A stretch of 64,000 bases of DNA from Flavobacterium sp. HJJ (GTDB lineage Bacteria > Bacteroidota > Bacteroidia > Flavobacteriales > Flavobacteriaceae), in assembly GCF_015351475.1 (NCBI RefSeq), contig NZ_JADKPR010000013.1, positions 62,001 through 126,000 on the forward strand. The letters run 5' to 3'. This document shows, one piece after another, positions 7,918-16,439 of this stretch. The translations under genes were made by a program, and so were the position numbers. Below the pieces are notes generated by a model. The model was not told the origin of the DNA. It saw nothing but the letters and a program-made list of their open reading frames with translations, and ran no database searches. How positions within the stretch are numbered: position 1 is the first letter of the stretch; every line of letters begins with the position of its first letter.

Positions 7918-9894
7918 TTAATATTTCAAAAGAGCCTTTAATTCCTTTTCGAATCGGCCTTTCGGCAAATATTGATCTTCCAGCGCTTTGGTGAACGGGA
8001 TTGGAGAATCCAGACTCGCCACACGTTTTACAGGCGCATCAAGATATTCAAAACAGTTTTCCATAATCAACGCTGAAATATCGCTGGCAACACCTCCAAA
8101 CATTGAATCTTCCTGATAAATAATAACTTTTCCTGTTTTTTTTACCGAAGCAAAAATCGTTTCAGTATCTAAAGGCTGTAAAGTTCTTAAATCCAAAAGA
8201 TCTGCTTGCATTTCAGGGTTATTATCTAAAGTTTCCAAAGCCCAATGCACCGCTGCGCCAAAAGATATAATTGTAACATCGTTTCCTTCTCTCAGCAAAG
8301 CAGCTTTCCCCAGTGGAATAGTGTAATAATCGGTCGGTACATCTTGTGATAAACTTCTATATAATTGTTTATGTTCGAAGAAAAGTACAGGATTTGGATC
8401 GTTTATTGAAGCATTCAGCAAACCTTTTGCGTCAAGCGGAAAAGCAGGATAAACTACTTTTAGACCTGGAGTTTTGGTAAACCAGGCTTCATTGGTCTGA
8501 GAATGGAAAGGACCAGCCTGCGTTCCGCCGCCACAAGGCATTCGAACGACTACATCCGCTTTTTCTAACCAGCGGTAGTGTGATTTGGCTAATAGATTCA
8601 CAATTGGGTTAAATCCTGTGGAAACAAAATCGGCAAACTGCATTTCGACAATTGCTTTGTAGCCGTTAATGGATAATCCCATGGCGGTAGAAACGACAGC
8701 GCTTTCACAAATAGGTGTATTGCGAATGCGTTCTTTACCAAACTGCTCCACAAAACCATCTGTGATTTTGAAAGCTCCGCCGTATTCGGCAATGTCCTGG
8801 CCCATAATAACGGATTTTTCATGCCTTTCCATTGATTGTTTCAAACCTGCTGAAATGGCATCTATAAAACGGATGTTTTCTGTTTCAGTATTTACAGGAA
8901 AGTCTTCGTAGCCATACGGTTTGTAAACATCATTTAATTCTCCTTCAAGAGTTGGCTCAATTTCAGGTTCTTCATTGGCTAAAGCCCAGCTTTGATCAAT
9001 GTCTTTTTTTATTTCCTGCTGGACTTCGGCATCATATTCTGCGGTTAAGATATGATTTTGGTACAAAAAGCTTCTGTAGTTGTCTACAGGGTCTTTGGAA
9101 GCCCAAGAATTCATTAATTCCTGCGGGACATATTTGGTGCCGCTCGCCTCTTCATGACCGCGCATTCGGAACGTTTTGAATTCGAGCAAAATTGGTCTTG
9201 GTCTTTCAATCATCGAAGCTTTTAATTCAGTCAAAAGATTAAAAATCTCCAAAATATTGTTTCCGTCCACGATGTGGCTTTCAATTCCGTAACCTATTCC
9301 TTTGTCGGCAAGGTTTTCGCAGCGGTATTGCTCATTCGTTGGTGTTGATAAACCATAACCGTTATTTTCAATTATGAACAAAACTGGTAAATCCCAAACT
9401 GCAGCAATATTCAAGGCTTCGTGAAAATCGCCCTCGCTCGTTGCGCCTTCACCAGTAAAAACGGCTGTTATTTTTCCGTTTTTCTTTAATTTATTGGCTA
9501 ATGCTATTCCATCGGCTACACCCAGCTGCGGTCCAAGATGCGAAATCATTCCAATGATTTTATAATCTTGTGTCCCAAAGTGAAAACTGCGGTCTCTTCC
9601 TTTGGTAAAACCATTGGCTTTGCCCTGCCATTGCGAAAAAAGACGCTGTAACGGAATATCTCTTCCTGTAAATACGCCTAAGTTGCGGTGCATCGGCAGA
9701 ATGTATTCGTCAGTATCCAAAACTGCAGTCACTCCTGCAGCAATTGCTTCCTGTCCAATTCCGGAAAACCATTTGGATACTTTTCCCTGACGGATAAGGA
9801 TTAACATTTTTTCTTCTACCAGCCTTGGTTTCAGAATTCTTTTGTAGAGATTTAATAATGTTTCGTTCGAGAGATTTTTTGGGTCAAAGTTCAT
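7918..9894 (-). CDS. Fused E1 alpha-beta subunit of a 2-oxoacid dehydrogenase complex
   Basis: A 658-residue fusion of the E1 alpha (roughly 1-300) and E1 beta (roughly 335-658) subunits of the pyruvate / branched-chain 2-oxoacid dehydrogenase family. It decarboxylates a 2-oxoacid using thiamine diphosphate and passes the acyl group to E2 lipoate. The ThDP-binding GEGATSEGDFHEALN starts near residue 148 and ends with ENNGYG. The beta part shows MGQDIAEYGGAFKIT and ESAVVSTAMGLSINGYKAI. Fused E1 is usual in Bacteroidota. No E2 or E3 gene is adjacent, so pyruvate versus branched-chain specificity is open; family resemblance favours the branched-chain type. Confidence 0.9.
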   Translation of the reverse strand: MNFDPKNLSNETLLNLYKRILKPRLVEEKMLILIRQGKVSKWFSGIGQEAIAAGVTAVLDTDEYILPMHRNLGVFTGRDIPLQRLFSQWQGKANGFTKGRDRSFHFGTQDYKIIGMISHLGPQLGVADGIALANKLKKNGKITAVFTGEGATSEGDFHEALNIAAVWDLPVLFIIENNGYGLSTPTNEQYRCENLADKGIGYGIESHIVDGNNILEIFNLLTELKASMIERPRPILLEFKTFRMRGHEEASGTKYVPQELMNSWASKDPVDNYRSFLYQNHILTAEYDAEVQQEIKKDIDQSWALANEEPEIEPTLEGELNDVYKPYGYEDFPVNTETENIRFIDAISAGLKQSMERHEKSVIMGQDIAEYGGAFKITDGFVEQFGKERIRNTPICESAVVSTAMGLSINGYKAIVEMQFADFVSTGFNPIVNLLAKSHYRWLEKADVVVRMPCGGGTQAGPFHSQTNEAWFTKTPGLKVVYPAFPLDAKGLLNASINDPNPVLFFEHKQLYRSLSQDVPTDYYTIPLGKAALLREGNDVTIISFGAAVHWALETLDNNPEMQADLLDLRTLQPLDTETIFASVKKTGKVIIYQEDSMFGGVASDISALIMENCFEYLDAPVKRVASLDSPIPFTKALEDQYLPKGRFEKELKALLKY

Positions 9895-9920
9895 TTTTTA
9901 GGGGTGTTTATTACGTATTT

Positions 9921-9928
9921 CAAATATA
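9921..9928 (-). promoter_or_regulatory. -7 box for the E1 fusion gene
   Basis: TATATTTG on the minus strand, 26 bp before the ATG, fits the Bacteroidota -7 consensus TAnnTTTG. Confidence 0.55.
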
Positions 9929-10012
9929 GATAAATATAACAGTATGAAAGCGAAATGTTGTATTTGTTGTAATTTTGAATAATTTTTAAAAAGAGTTAAT
10001 TATTTTATTCTC

Positions 10013-10020
10013 TATATTTG
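10013..10020 (+). promoter_or_regulatory. -7 box for the 2OG-Fe(II) oxygenase gene
   Basis: TATATTTG on the plus strand, 46 bp before the ATG at 10067. It lies back to back with the E1 promoter box at 9921-9928. Confidence 0.55.
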
Positions 10021-10066
10021 TGGTTACGAAGTTTTAGGCTTCTAAAGTATTAAATACATTCATAAT

Positions 10067-11017
10067 ATGCAAAACATTCCTAGTGTTGACTTGCGTGATT
10101 TCCTTTCGGACGACCCGAAACGTAAACAAAAATTTGTAAATGAAATCGGAAGTGCATTCGAAGATATAGGCTTCGTAGCACTCAAAGGGCATTTTTTAAA
10201 CGATCAATTAGTTGATGAATTGTATGGCGAAATTCGAAATTTCTTTTCACTGCCGTTAGAAACAAAACACAGCTATGAAATTCCTGGAATCGGCGGACAA
10301 AGAGGTTATGTTTCTTTTGGAAAAGAACACGCCAAAGGCCGTAAAGAAGGGGATTTGAAAGAATTTTGGCATTTTGGACAGTATGTTGATAAAGATTCAA
10401 AATACGCTTCAGAATATCCTGAAAATGTTGAGGTAAAAGAATTGCCCCGTTTTAATGAAGTGGGGAAAGAAGCCTACAAAATGCTTGAAAAAACGGGTGT
10501 TTATGTATTGAGAGCTTTGGCATTGCATCTTGGATTGGATGAATTCTATTTTGACGAATTTGCCAAAGACGGAAATTCAATCCTAAGACCTATTCACTAC
10601 CCTCCTATTACAACTGAACCTGAGAATGCTATTCGTGCGGCTGCACATGGTGACATCAACTTAATTACTTTGTTGATGGGGGCTCAGGGCAAAGGATTGC
10701 AGGTTCAAAACCATAATGGCGATTGGATTGATGCTGTTGCAGAACCGGACGAACTGGTGATTAATGTTGGAGACATGTTATCCAGACACACCAATAATAA
10801 GCTGAAATCTACGATTCATCAAGTGGTAAATCCGCCAAGAGAATTATGGGGTACTTCACGTTATTCTATTCCGTTTTTTATGCATCCGGTAAGTGATATG
10901 AAATTAAACTGCCTTGAAAACTGCATCGATGCTGAAAATCCTAAGAAATTTGAAGATATTACCGCAGGCGATTATTTATATGAACGCCTCGTTGATTTAG
11001 GTTTAATAAAAAAATAA
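10067..11017 (+). CDS. 2-oxoglutarate/Fe(II)-dependent oxygenase, isopenicillin N synthase-like family
   Basis: A 316-residue protein with the two-part architecture of the plant-type 2OG oxygenases: an N-terminal DIOX_N region (IPSVDLRDFLSDD onward) and a C-terminal jelly-roll. The iron facial triad is visible as HGD near residue 195 (AAHGDINLITLL) and a distal His in STIHQVVNPP near 252. It is followed by RYSIPFF, whose Arg and Ser bind the 2-oxoglutarate carboxylate. The substrate is not predictable. It is transcribed divergently from the E1 gene and is followed by an inverted repeat at 11022-11086. Confidence 0.88.
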   Translation: MQNIPSVDLRDFLSDDPKRKQKFVNEIGSAFEDIGFVALKGHFLNDQLVDELYGEIRNFFSLPLETKHSYEIPGIGGQRGYVSFGKEHAKGRKEGDLKEFWHFGQYVDKDSKYASEYPENVEVKELPRFNEVGKEAYKMLEKTGVYVLRALALHLGLDEFYFDEFAKDGNSILRPIHYPPITTEPENAIRAAAHGDINLITLLMGAQGKGLQVQNHNGDWIDAVAEPDELVINVGDMLSRHTNNKLKSTIHQVVNPPRELWGTSRYSIPFFMHPVSDMKLNCLENCIDAENPKKFEDITAGDYLYERLVDLGLIKK

Positions 11018-11021
11018 ATAA

Positions 11022-11086
11022 CAAATTTTAAAATCCAAATTCCAAAGCTTCACTTTTGGGATTTGGATTCTGTTTTTTATAATTTG
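11022..11086. repeat. Inverted repeat with CCAAATTCC / GGATTTGG words
   Basis: The left arm 11022-11047 (CAAATTTTAAAATCCAAATT) pairs imperfectly with 11054-11086 around a short loop. It occupies nearly all of the 76 bp between the oxygenase and the SUI1 gene and is another member of the word-iterated repeats. A T-rich stretch inside the right arm could allow partial termination. Confidence 0.6.
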
Positions 11087-11093
11087 AAAAAAA

Positions 11094-11423
11094 ATGGATT
11101 TACAAGACCAATTAAAAAATCTTTTTCCAGACCATGAAATGGCTCCAGAAGAAGCAATCGAAAAAGAACCGCACCAATTATATGTTCAGAAAGAACCTAT
11201 GATCTGCAAATTTGAAAAAAGAAAAGGAAAGGCAACCACCATAATTGAAGGCTACGAAGGATCTGATGAGGATTTTAAAATTCTTGCCAAAGAAATCAAA
11301 ACAAAACTGAGTGTTGGCGGTACTTTCAAAGACGATTCCATTATTATTCAAGGCGATTATCGTGATAAAATAATGAACATTTTAAAAGAAAAAGGATTCA
11401 AGGTAAAACGTGTGGGAGGATAA
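11094..11423 (+). CDS. SUI1/YciH-type translation factor
   Basis: A 109-residue protein of the bacterial eIF1 homologue family. Its C-terminal 75 residues form the SUI1 domain: KRKGKATTIIEGYEGSDED, then KELKTKLSVGGT-like sequence (here KEIKTKLSVGGTFKDD) and IIQGDYRDKIMNILKEKGFK. In eukaryotes SUI1/eIF1 monitors start-codon choice; the role of bacterial YciH is less clear and may be inhibitory to initiation. It starts at an ATG just after an inverted repeat and could be co-transcribed with the upstream oxygenase gene. Confidence 0.9.
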   Translation: MDLQDQLKNLFPDHEMAPEEAIEKEPHQLYVQKEPMICKFEKRKGKATTIIEGYEGSDEDFKILAKEIKTKLSVGGTFKDDSIIIQGDYRDKIMNILKEKGFKVKRVGG

Positions 11424-11559
11424 GATTTTAGAATGCAGATTTTAGAATTTAGATTTCAGATTTATCTTCGAATTGAAATTCAAAATTCTTTTAAAATTAA
11501 AAACTTTGTGAGTCTCTCTGTGAATTCTTTGCGAATCTCTGTGAAATAAAAAAATAAAA

Positions 11560-12432
11560 ATGGCTATACAGCAATCCGAATTAATACTCAATCCTGACGG
11601 GAGTGTGTATCATCTTAACCTGAAACCTGAAAATATTGCCCACGATATCATTTTTGTAGGCGATCAGGATAGGGTATCAAAAATCACCAAACATTTTGAT
11701 TCGGTTGAGTTTTCTACTCAAAAACGAGAATTCAAAACTGAAACCGGAATTTATAAAGGCAAACGCATAACGGTAATGTCAACAGGAATTGGTCCGGATA
11801 ATATTGATATTGTGGTTAACGAACTCGATGCACTTGTCAATATTGATTTGGAAACCCGAATACCAAAAGAAAATCTAACTTCATTAAACATTATCCGAAT
11901 AGGAACTTCGGGCTCTTTGCACGCCGATATTCCCGTGGACAGTTTTGTGATGTCAAAATTTGGATTGGGACTTGACAATATGCTCCGCTCCTATTTGGCT
12001 GATTCCATTTCTAATATTGAAATCGAAGACGCTTTTATTGCTCATACCAATTGGGATTTGAGAAAAGGAAGGCCTATTGTTGTTGCTGGCTCTTCCATCT
12101 TGGAGAAAAAAATAGAAAGCGACAGAATTCATAAAGGAATCACGGCTACTGCGGGAGGTTTCTATGGACCTCAGGGAAGAATTTTGCGTTTGGGCATTCA
12201 AGATTATGATCTGAATTCCAAAATGGATAATTTCCTTTTTGAAGGAAACCGAATCACTAATCTTGAAATGGAAACTTCCGCTATTTATGGGCTTTCGGCT
12301 CTTTTAGGACATCAGGCTTTATCATTAAATGCTATTATTGCTAATCGTGCCAATGGTACTTTCAGCAGTGATCCGTACAAAGCTGTCGACGAATTAATTG
12401 AATATACTTTGAATAAATTGGCAGAAAATTAA
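11560..12432 (+). CDS. Nucleoside phosphorylase (uridine phosphorylase-like)
   Basis: A 290-residue member of the PNP/UDP phosphorylase superfamily (PNP_UDP_1). These enzymes split nucleosides with phosphate to give the free base and ribose-1-phosphate. Supporting stretches are IFVGDQDRVSKI near residue 30, the phosphate-binding IIRIGTSGSLHADI near 110 with its GTSG motif, TATAGGFYGPQGR near 195 and NLEMETSAIYGLSALLG near 229, the Met-Glu ribose-binding motif. Bacteroidota proteins of this length are usually called uridine phosphorylase; base preference is inferred. It is followed after 3 bp by the DUF4265 gene, so the two are probably one transcript. Confidence 0.85.
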   Translation: MAIQQSELILNPDGSVYHLNLKPENIAHDIIFVGDQDRVSKITKHFDSVEFSTQKREFKTETGIYKGKRITVMSTGIGPDNIDIVVNELDALVNIDLETRIPKENLTSLNIIRIGTSGSLHADIPVDSFVMSKFGLGLDNMLRSYLADSISNIEIEDAFIAHTNWDLRKGRPIVVAGSSILEKKIESDRIHKGITATAGGFYGPQGRILRLGIQDYDLNSKMDNFLFEGNRITNLEMETSAIYGLSALLGHQALSLNAIIANRANGTFSSDPYKAVDELIEYTLNKLAEN

Positions 12433-12435
12433 ACT

Positions 12436-12906
12436 ATGACAGAAAATCAACAAAAAATCTTATTTCGATTCCACAGTGCTATTTTAGATGAAGAAATAAC
12501 TGAAACTATGTGGTCGGATATAATTGATGCCGAAAAAGGAATATACAAATTAGACAACATTCCGTTTTTTGGACCGCTTATTGCAACAGATGACATTTTC
12601 TATGCAAAATTTGATGAAAAAGAAGGAAGTATTGTTTATAAAGAAACAATCGCCGCTTCTGGAAACTCCATAATTCAGATTGTCATTTTAAAAGACAATT
12701 TTGACAACGTAATCATTAGAGAAAAACTTAATGAAATGGATTGTGTTTCTGAAGTTTTGAATGAAAAGTATTTTGTTGCTGAAATAAAGAAAGCCTGCGA
12801 TTATTCAGCGGTAAAGCAATTTTTAAATGAATATTCGGAATTAGGTTTATTAGATTTTGCTGAACCTTGCCTGTCTAAAAAACATAGTGACGATTTACTA
12901 AAATAA
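12436..12906 (+). CDS. DUF4265 domain protein
   Basis: A 156-residue cytosolic protein. The first half resembles the DUF4265 family: ETMWSDIIDAEKGIYKLDNI, then PFFGPLIATDDIFYAKFDEK, GSIVYKETIAASGNS. The function of the family is unknown to me. It starts 3 bp after the nucleoside phosphorylase stop, so translational coupling is likely, which suggests a shared condition of expression rather than a shared reaction. A perfect terminator-like palindrome follows at 12925-12973. Confidence 0.75.
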   Translation: MTENQQKILFRFHSAILDEEITETMWSDIIDAEKGIYKLDNIPFFGPLIATDDIFYAKFDEKEGSIVYKETIAASGNSIIQIVILKDNFDNVIIREKLNEMDCVSEVLNEKYFVAEIKKACDYSAVKQFLNEYSELGLLDFAEPCLSKKHSDDLLK

Positions 12907-12924
12907 CTTTATTACCATCTGCGA

Positions 12925-12973
12925 AAATCTGCTAAATCTGGGCGTCAATTTTTCACACAGATTTAGCAGATTT
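12925..12973. terminator. Perfect 16-bp palindrome with T-tract
   Basis: AAATCTGCTAAATCTG (12925-12940) and its exact complement (12958-12973) form a 16-bp stem with a 17-nt loop, followed by T residues to 12977. It is a likely terminator for the phosphorylase/DUF4265 unit. A related word (CACAGATTCA) builds the palindrome at 32938-32995. Confidence 0.8.
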
Positions 12974-13001
12974 TTTTAGCTCTCTCATTCTTTTTTAAAA
13001 C

Positions 13002-13009
13002 TATATTTG
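13002..13009 (+). promoter_or_regulatory. -7 box for the SDR-type reductase gene
   Basis: TATATTTG fits TAnnTTTG and lies 19 bp before the ATG at 13029. It places the transcription start close to 13015 and argues against the in-frame TTG at 13014 as start. Confidence 0.5.
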
Positions 13010-13028
13010 TGTTTTGAAAAATAAACCA

Positions 13029-14153
13029 ATGAAAATAATTCTTACGGGAGCAACTGGAGTTTTGGGATCGCACATTATGTATGACCTTCTGGAGCTTTTT
13101 ATCAAAAATAATAACAGCGGAAAACTTTTTATAATTGCCAGAAACAAAGGAAAAGTCAGTGCAGTCGAGCGTGTCAATGAACTTTTGACCAGTGATTACA
13201 CTCCCGAAATTTTGCGTAAAAGCGGATTGAAAGAACTGCATAAATACATCGAAATCATAGATTCAGATTTAGCCAACCTTCAGGATACTTTTTCCGAAAA
13301 AATAAAAGGCGCTTACTTTATCCATTCGGCAGGTTATGTAAATCTTTCCACGGATGAAAAACTAAAAGGCAAAATTTTTGATGAAAATGCCAAAATCACT
13401 CAGGTACTTTTCAACACTTTTCATCCATTCATTAAGAAATTTATTTACATCGGGACGGCGTTTTCATCAGGAATACGAGCTGGATTGATAGGTAATGATT
13501 TTCATAATCTTGGTTTCAAACCAAAACACCGCAACGCCTATGAAAATGCCAAATTTCATTCGGAGAATTTCATTGCACAGGAATGTAAAGCTTTGGGATT
13601 ACCTTTTCAAATTCTGCGCCCTAGCGTAATCGGAGGGAAAATGCTGGGAACCGAAAGCCCTTATTTCATTCCGAAATATATGGTTTTTTATCTTTTGGCC
13701 AAATTTTTCCACTTTACCTCCCAGCGAAAAGGAGAACAGGAAAATGTTCGTTTCATCATCAATGAGGAAACGGGCCTAAATATTATTCCGGTCGATTATG
13801 TTTCTAAAGTGATCGTAAACACCTTCGAACGTGACGATATTGAACAGTTGAATATTGTAAATGACAAAAGTTTCAATATCGTAAAAGGACTTCAGCTGAT
13901 TATGAAAGAAGTGGGTTATACCAATTTTACCTTAATCAAGAATCCGCTTGATTTCAAATACAAAAACACTATCGAGAAACTGTATTACGAAAGTATCGGC
14001 AAGCATTTAAAACCTTATTTTATTACCAATCCAAACGAATACGATACCACTTTGCTGAATTCTATTCTTGAAATACCAAAATTGGATAATGAGGCATTTA
14101 CCAATATGATCCGCTATGCCATTTCTAATGATTTTAAGGACATCAATGTGTAA
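13029..14153 (+). CDS. NAD(P)-dependent SDR / male-sterility (NAD_binding_4) family reductase
   Basis: From the ATG at 13029 (MKIILTGATGVLGSH) the protein has 374 residues. An extended-SDR Rossmann fold is clear from the N-terminal TGATGVLGSHI motif, the SDL and HSAGYVNLS strands and the catalytic-type YENAKFHSE (YxxxK) near residue 173. It resembles the thioester-reductase/fatty acyl-CoA reductase class rather than sugar epimerases. The substrate is not predictable. A TTG codon 15 bp upstream is in frame, but the promoter box favours the ATG. It sits alone between two repeats. Confidence 0.82.
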   Translation: MKIILTGATGVLGSHIMYDLLELFIKNNNSGKLFIIARNKGKVSAVERVNELLTSDYTPEILRKSGLKELHKYIEIIDSDLANLQDTFSEKIKGAYFIHSAGYVNLSTDEKLKGKIFDENAKITQVLFNTFHPFIKKFIYIGTAFSSGIRAGLIGNDFHNLGFKPKHRNAYENAKFHSENFIAQECKALGLPFQILRPSVIGGKMLGTESPYFIPKYMVFYLLAKFFHFTSQRKGEQENVRFIINEETGLNIIPVDYVSKVIVNTFERDDIEQLNIVNDKSFNIVKGLQLIMKEVGYTNFTLIKNPLDFKYKNTIEKLYYESIGKHLKPYFITNPNEYDTTLLNSILEIPKLDNEAFTNMIRYAISNDFKDINV

Positions 14154-14270
14154 AAAGCTGCTAAGTTTCTAAGATTCTAAGTCGCTAAGAGATTTAAAAA
14201 AAACTTTGAAACTTAAAAAAATTAGCATCTTAGAAACTTAGAAACTTAGTATCTTAGTGGCTTAAAAAAA
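14154..14270. repeat. Word-iterated inverted repeat (CTAAGTTT word)
   Basis: The left arm, starting directly after the reductase stop, has four CTAAG words (14160-14200). The right arm has four CTTAG words (14228-14262). The arms pair over about 40 bp with interruptions. The element fills the gap up to the transglutaminase-like gene and is one of the clearest examples of the family. Confidence 0.8.
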
Positions 14271-14292
14271 CAATTCCCTGCTTTTGGGTGTT

Positions 14293-15225
14293 ATGGTACA
14301 AATTAACAAAACGAATTTTCATCTCGTAAAATCCAAGTTTCAGTTGAAAAAGCCTTGGGATCGTTTTGTTATCTTTTTATTGAGCACACTCATTACGATT
14401 CCTTTATTTATAGTGCTTCACCAAAATCTAATCGATCCGCAATGGTATTTTGGTTTGGACAGAGTGCTTCTTTTTATTCTTGTTTTGGGAGTTATTTACT
14501 TTGCGCTATATGCTTTACGAACTATAATTATCGTTTGTTTTGCGCTGTATTTGTTAGTTCTTGTTTATGGAAGCATGTTTGGAAATTTTAGTTTCAATTC
14601 TGTTTTTGAAGACTATAATACAATGCTCTACACAATGAATAACGATCCTTTTCCTCAGGATATTATCATTGCCAAATTACTGCCGTTCCCTAATAAATCT
14701 GAGATTTTAATGGCAATCGAATATAAAAATCCAAAAGTTAGGAATTTTGCCATAATGGCTACAACCAAGCATTTTAAAGGCATTCGAGGATATTCGGATT
14801 ACAGGAATTTAATTCAGTGCTTTGCTGTTTTTAAGGAAATTAACAGCCGTTGGAACTATGTTAACGATCCTAAAAACGGAGATTATATCGCCACAGCACA
14901 CGAATCACTGCTTTATTTTTCGGGAGACTGTGACGATCATTCTATTTTGATGGCGGCCTGCGTCCGCTCTATTGGAGGAACTCCCAGACTCATTCATACC
15001 AAAGGACATATCTATCCCGAAATTTTAATTGGAAGCAAAAGTGATCTTGAGAAAGCCAATTTTTTAATTAAGAATGTTTTGTTCGTCGAGGAGAGCAAAA
15101 ATAAACAGCTTAATTATCACATTGACGAACATGGTCAAGTATGGCTGAACCTCGATTATACGGCCAAATATCCTGGAGGTCCTTTCTTGTCCGAAGAAAT
15201 ATTAGGGGCTTTGACATTGGAGTAA
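14293..15225 (+). CDS. Transglutaminase-like membrane protein
   Basis: From the ATG at 14293 it has 310 residues (an in-frame TTG at 14284 is the alternative). Three hydrophobic segments occupy about residues 25-100. The soluble part carries the transglutaminase-like core: Cys in FSGDCDDHSILMAACVRS near 220, His in TKGHIYPEIL near 243 and Asp in WLNLDYTAKYPGG near 291. Together they make a plausible Cys-His-Asp triad. Such proteins may act as cysteine proteases or amidases; the actual reaction is unknown. The active domain could face either side of the membrane. Confidence 0.75.
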   Translation: MVQINKTNFHLVKSKFQLKKPWDRFVIFLLSTLITIPLFIVLHQNLIDPQWYFGLDRVLLFILVLGVIYFALYALRTIIIVCFALYLLVLVYGSMFGNFSFNSVFEDYNTMLYTMNNDPFPQDIIIAKLLPFPNKSEILMAIEYKNPKVRNFAIMATTKHFKGIRGYSDYRNLIQCFAVFKEINSRWNYVNDPKNGDYIATAHESLLYFSGDCDDHSILMAACVRSIGGTPRLIHTKGHIYPEILIGSKSDLEKANFLIKNVLFVEESKNKQLNYHIDEHGQVWLNLDYTAKYPGGPFLSEEILGALTLE

Positions 15226-15287
15226 TTCTAATGTGATTGAATTAGGATTTTCTTGCTATAGTTTCCCAAATATAATTCTCGCAGTGA

Positions 15288-15331
15288 CGCGAAGACGCAA
15301 AGTTTAAATCTGATTTCTTTGCGTCTTCGCG
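15288..15331. repeat. GC-rich REP-like palindrome (CGAAGACGCAAAG word)
   Basis: Perfect 15-bp arms (15288-15302 and 15317-15331) lie between the convergent transglutaminase-like and ung genes. Flanking bases (CTCGCAGTGA and TTTGCGTGAG) extend the symmetry imperfectly. From memory this GCGTCTTTGCG-type palindrome is a widespread interspersed element in flavobacteria. Confidence 0.75.
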
Positions 15332-15399
15332 CCTTTGCGTGAGTGAATTAAAAGGTTAACTAAATGAAACAGAATCTTCTGCATAGGAAGTTTAAAAAA

Positions 15400-16071
15400 T
15401 CACAACCAATCAATTTTCTTCATGCTATTTTCTTCCAAATATAAATTTGCTTTGCTAAAATGTTTATTGCCAAACCATTTTCCCTGATTGGCGCTCATTG
15501 GCGAAGGATGCCCTGATTCTAAAACCAAATGTTTACTTCTGTCAATCTTTGCTCCTTTTTTTTGTGCAAAACTCCCCCAAAGCATAAAAACCACATTCTC
15601 CTTTTCGTCTGATATTTTTTGGATAACTGCATCAGTAAAAAGATTCCATTTAAGGTGTTTGTGGCTGTTTGGATTATCTCTTCTAACAGTCAAAGATGCA
15701 TTAAGCAACAAAACGCCTTGTTTTGCCCATGATTCCAAATTTCCTGAACTTGGTATAAAAATAGAATCCAGATCGGTATTGATTTCCCTAAAAATATTGC
15801 GGAGTGAAGGTGGAATTTTAACCGAATCATTCACCGAAAAAGCCAAACCATTGGCTTCTCCATCCCCGTGATACGGATCCTGCCCGATGATAACAACTTT
15901 AATATCTTCAAATGAACAATTATTAAAAGCCGAAAAAATCAGTTCTTTTGGAGGAAAACAAATGAAGTTTTGATATTCTTCATTTACATCTTCCATCAAT
16001 TTTACGAAATAAGGTTTTTCTATTTCATCTGCTAAAATAGTCTGCCAGCAAGGATTTAAATTGATTTGCAT
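15400..16071 (-). CDS. ung: Uracil-DNA glycosylase, family 1
   Basis: A 223-residue UDG, which excises uracil from DNA to start base-excision repair. Diagnostic motifs are all present: GQDPYHGDGEANGLAFSV near residues 63-80 (motif A with catalytic Asp), LLLNASLTV near 121-129 (uracil-binding Asn) and GHPSPMSANQG near 189 (motif B with catalytic His). The start codon lies only 2 bp after the stop of the HEPN gene upstream, so ung appears to be the third gene of a MntA-HepT-ung unit. Confidence 0.95.
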   Translation of the reverse strand: MQINLNPCWQTILADEIEKPYFVKLMEDVNEEYQNFICFPPKELIFSAFNNCSFEDIKVVIIGQDPYHGDGEANGLAFSVNDSVKIPPSLRNIFREINTDLDSIFIPSSGNLESWAKQGVLLLNASLTVRRDNPNSHKHLKWNLFTDAVIQKISDEKENVVFMLWGSFAQKKGAKIDRSKHLVLESGHPSPMSANQGKWFGNKHFSKANLYLEENSMKKIDWL

Positions 16072-16073
16072 AA

Positions 16074-16439
16074 TTATTTAAATTTGCCTAATTCAGTTTT
16101 TATTGCCAATTCTAGTTGTGGCAAATAATTCTTTCCAATTTCGTAAACAATTTCATAATCTAGCATCTCATAATGATGTGAAATAAAATCTCTAAAACGG
16201 ATGATTTTATTCCATTCAATGTCAGGATAATTCTTTTGCAGTAAATTATTTTTTTGGGAATTACTTTTTATATTTTCTCCAATAGCTTGAAGCCTTGTAA
16301 CTATGGCGTCTAATAATATTTTGCCATATTCGGATGAAATAAAATCGTTTGGCTGAGTAATTTGAGTAAATCGTTTGTTGCAAACTGTAATATGTTCCAA
16401 AATAGTTTCTAAAGAATACTGATAAACATCATCATACAT
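16074..16439 (-). CDS. hepT: HepT-like HEPN ribonuclease toxin
   Basis: A 121-residue all-alpha protein of the HepT/DUF86 family. The HEPN catalytic signature Rx4HxY is present as RDFISHHY near residues 84-91. The Tyr in this motif is the residue that the partner MntA adenylylates in characterised MntA-HepT systems. It overlaps the nucleotidyltransferase gene by 8 bp (16432-16439), typical of the pair, and ends 2 bp before ung. The toxin is expected to be an RNase kept inactive by AMP addition. This is family knowledge; activity here is untested. Confidence 0.88.
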   Translation of the reverse strand: MYDDVYQYSLETILEHITVCNKRFTQITQPNDFISSEYGKILLDAIVTRLQAIGENIKSNSQKNNLLQKNYPDIEWNKIIRFRDFISHHYEMLDYEIVYEIGKNYLPQLELAIKTELGKFK

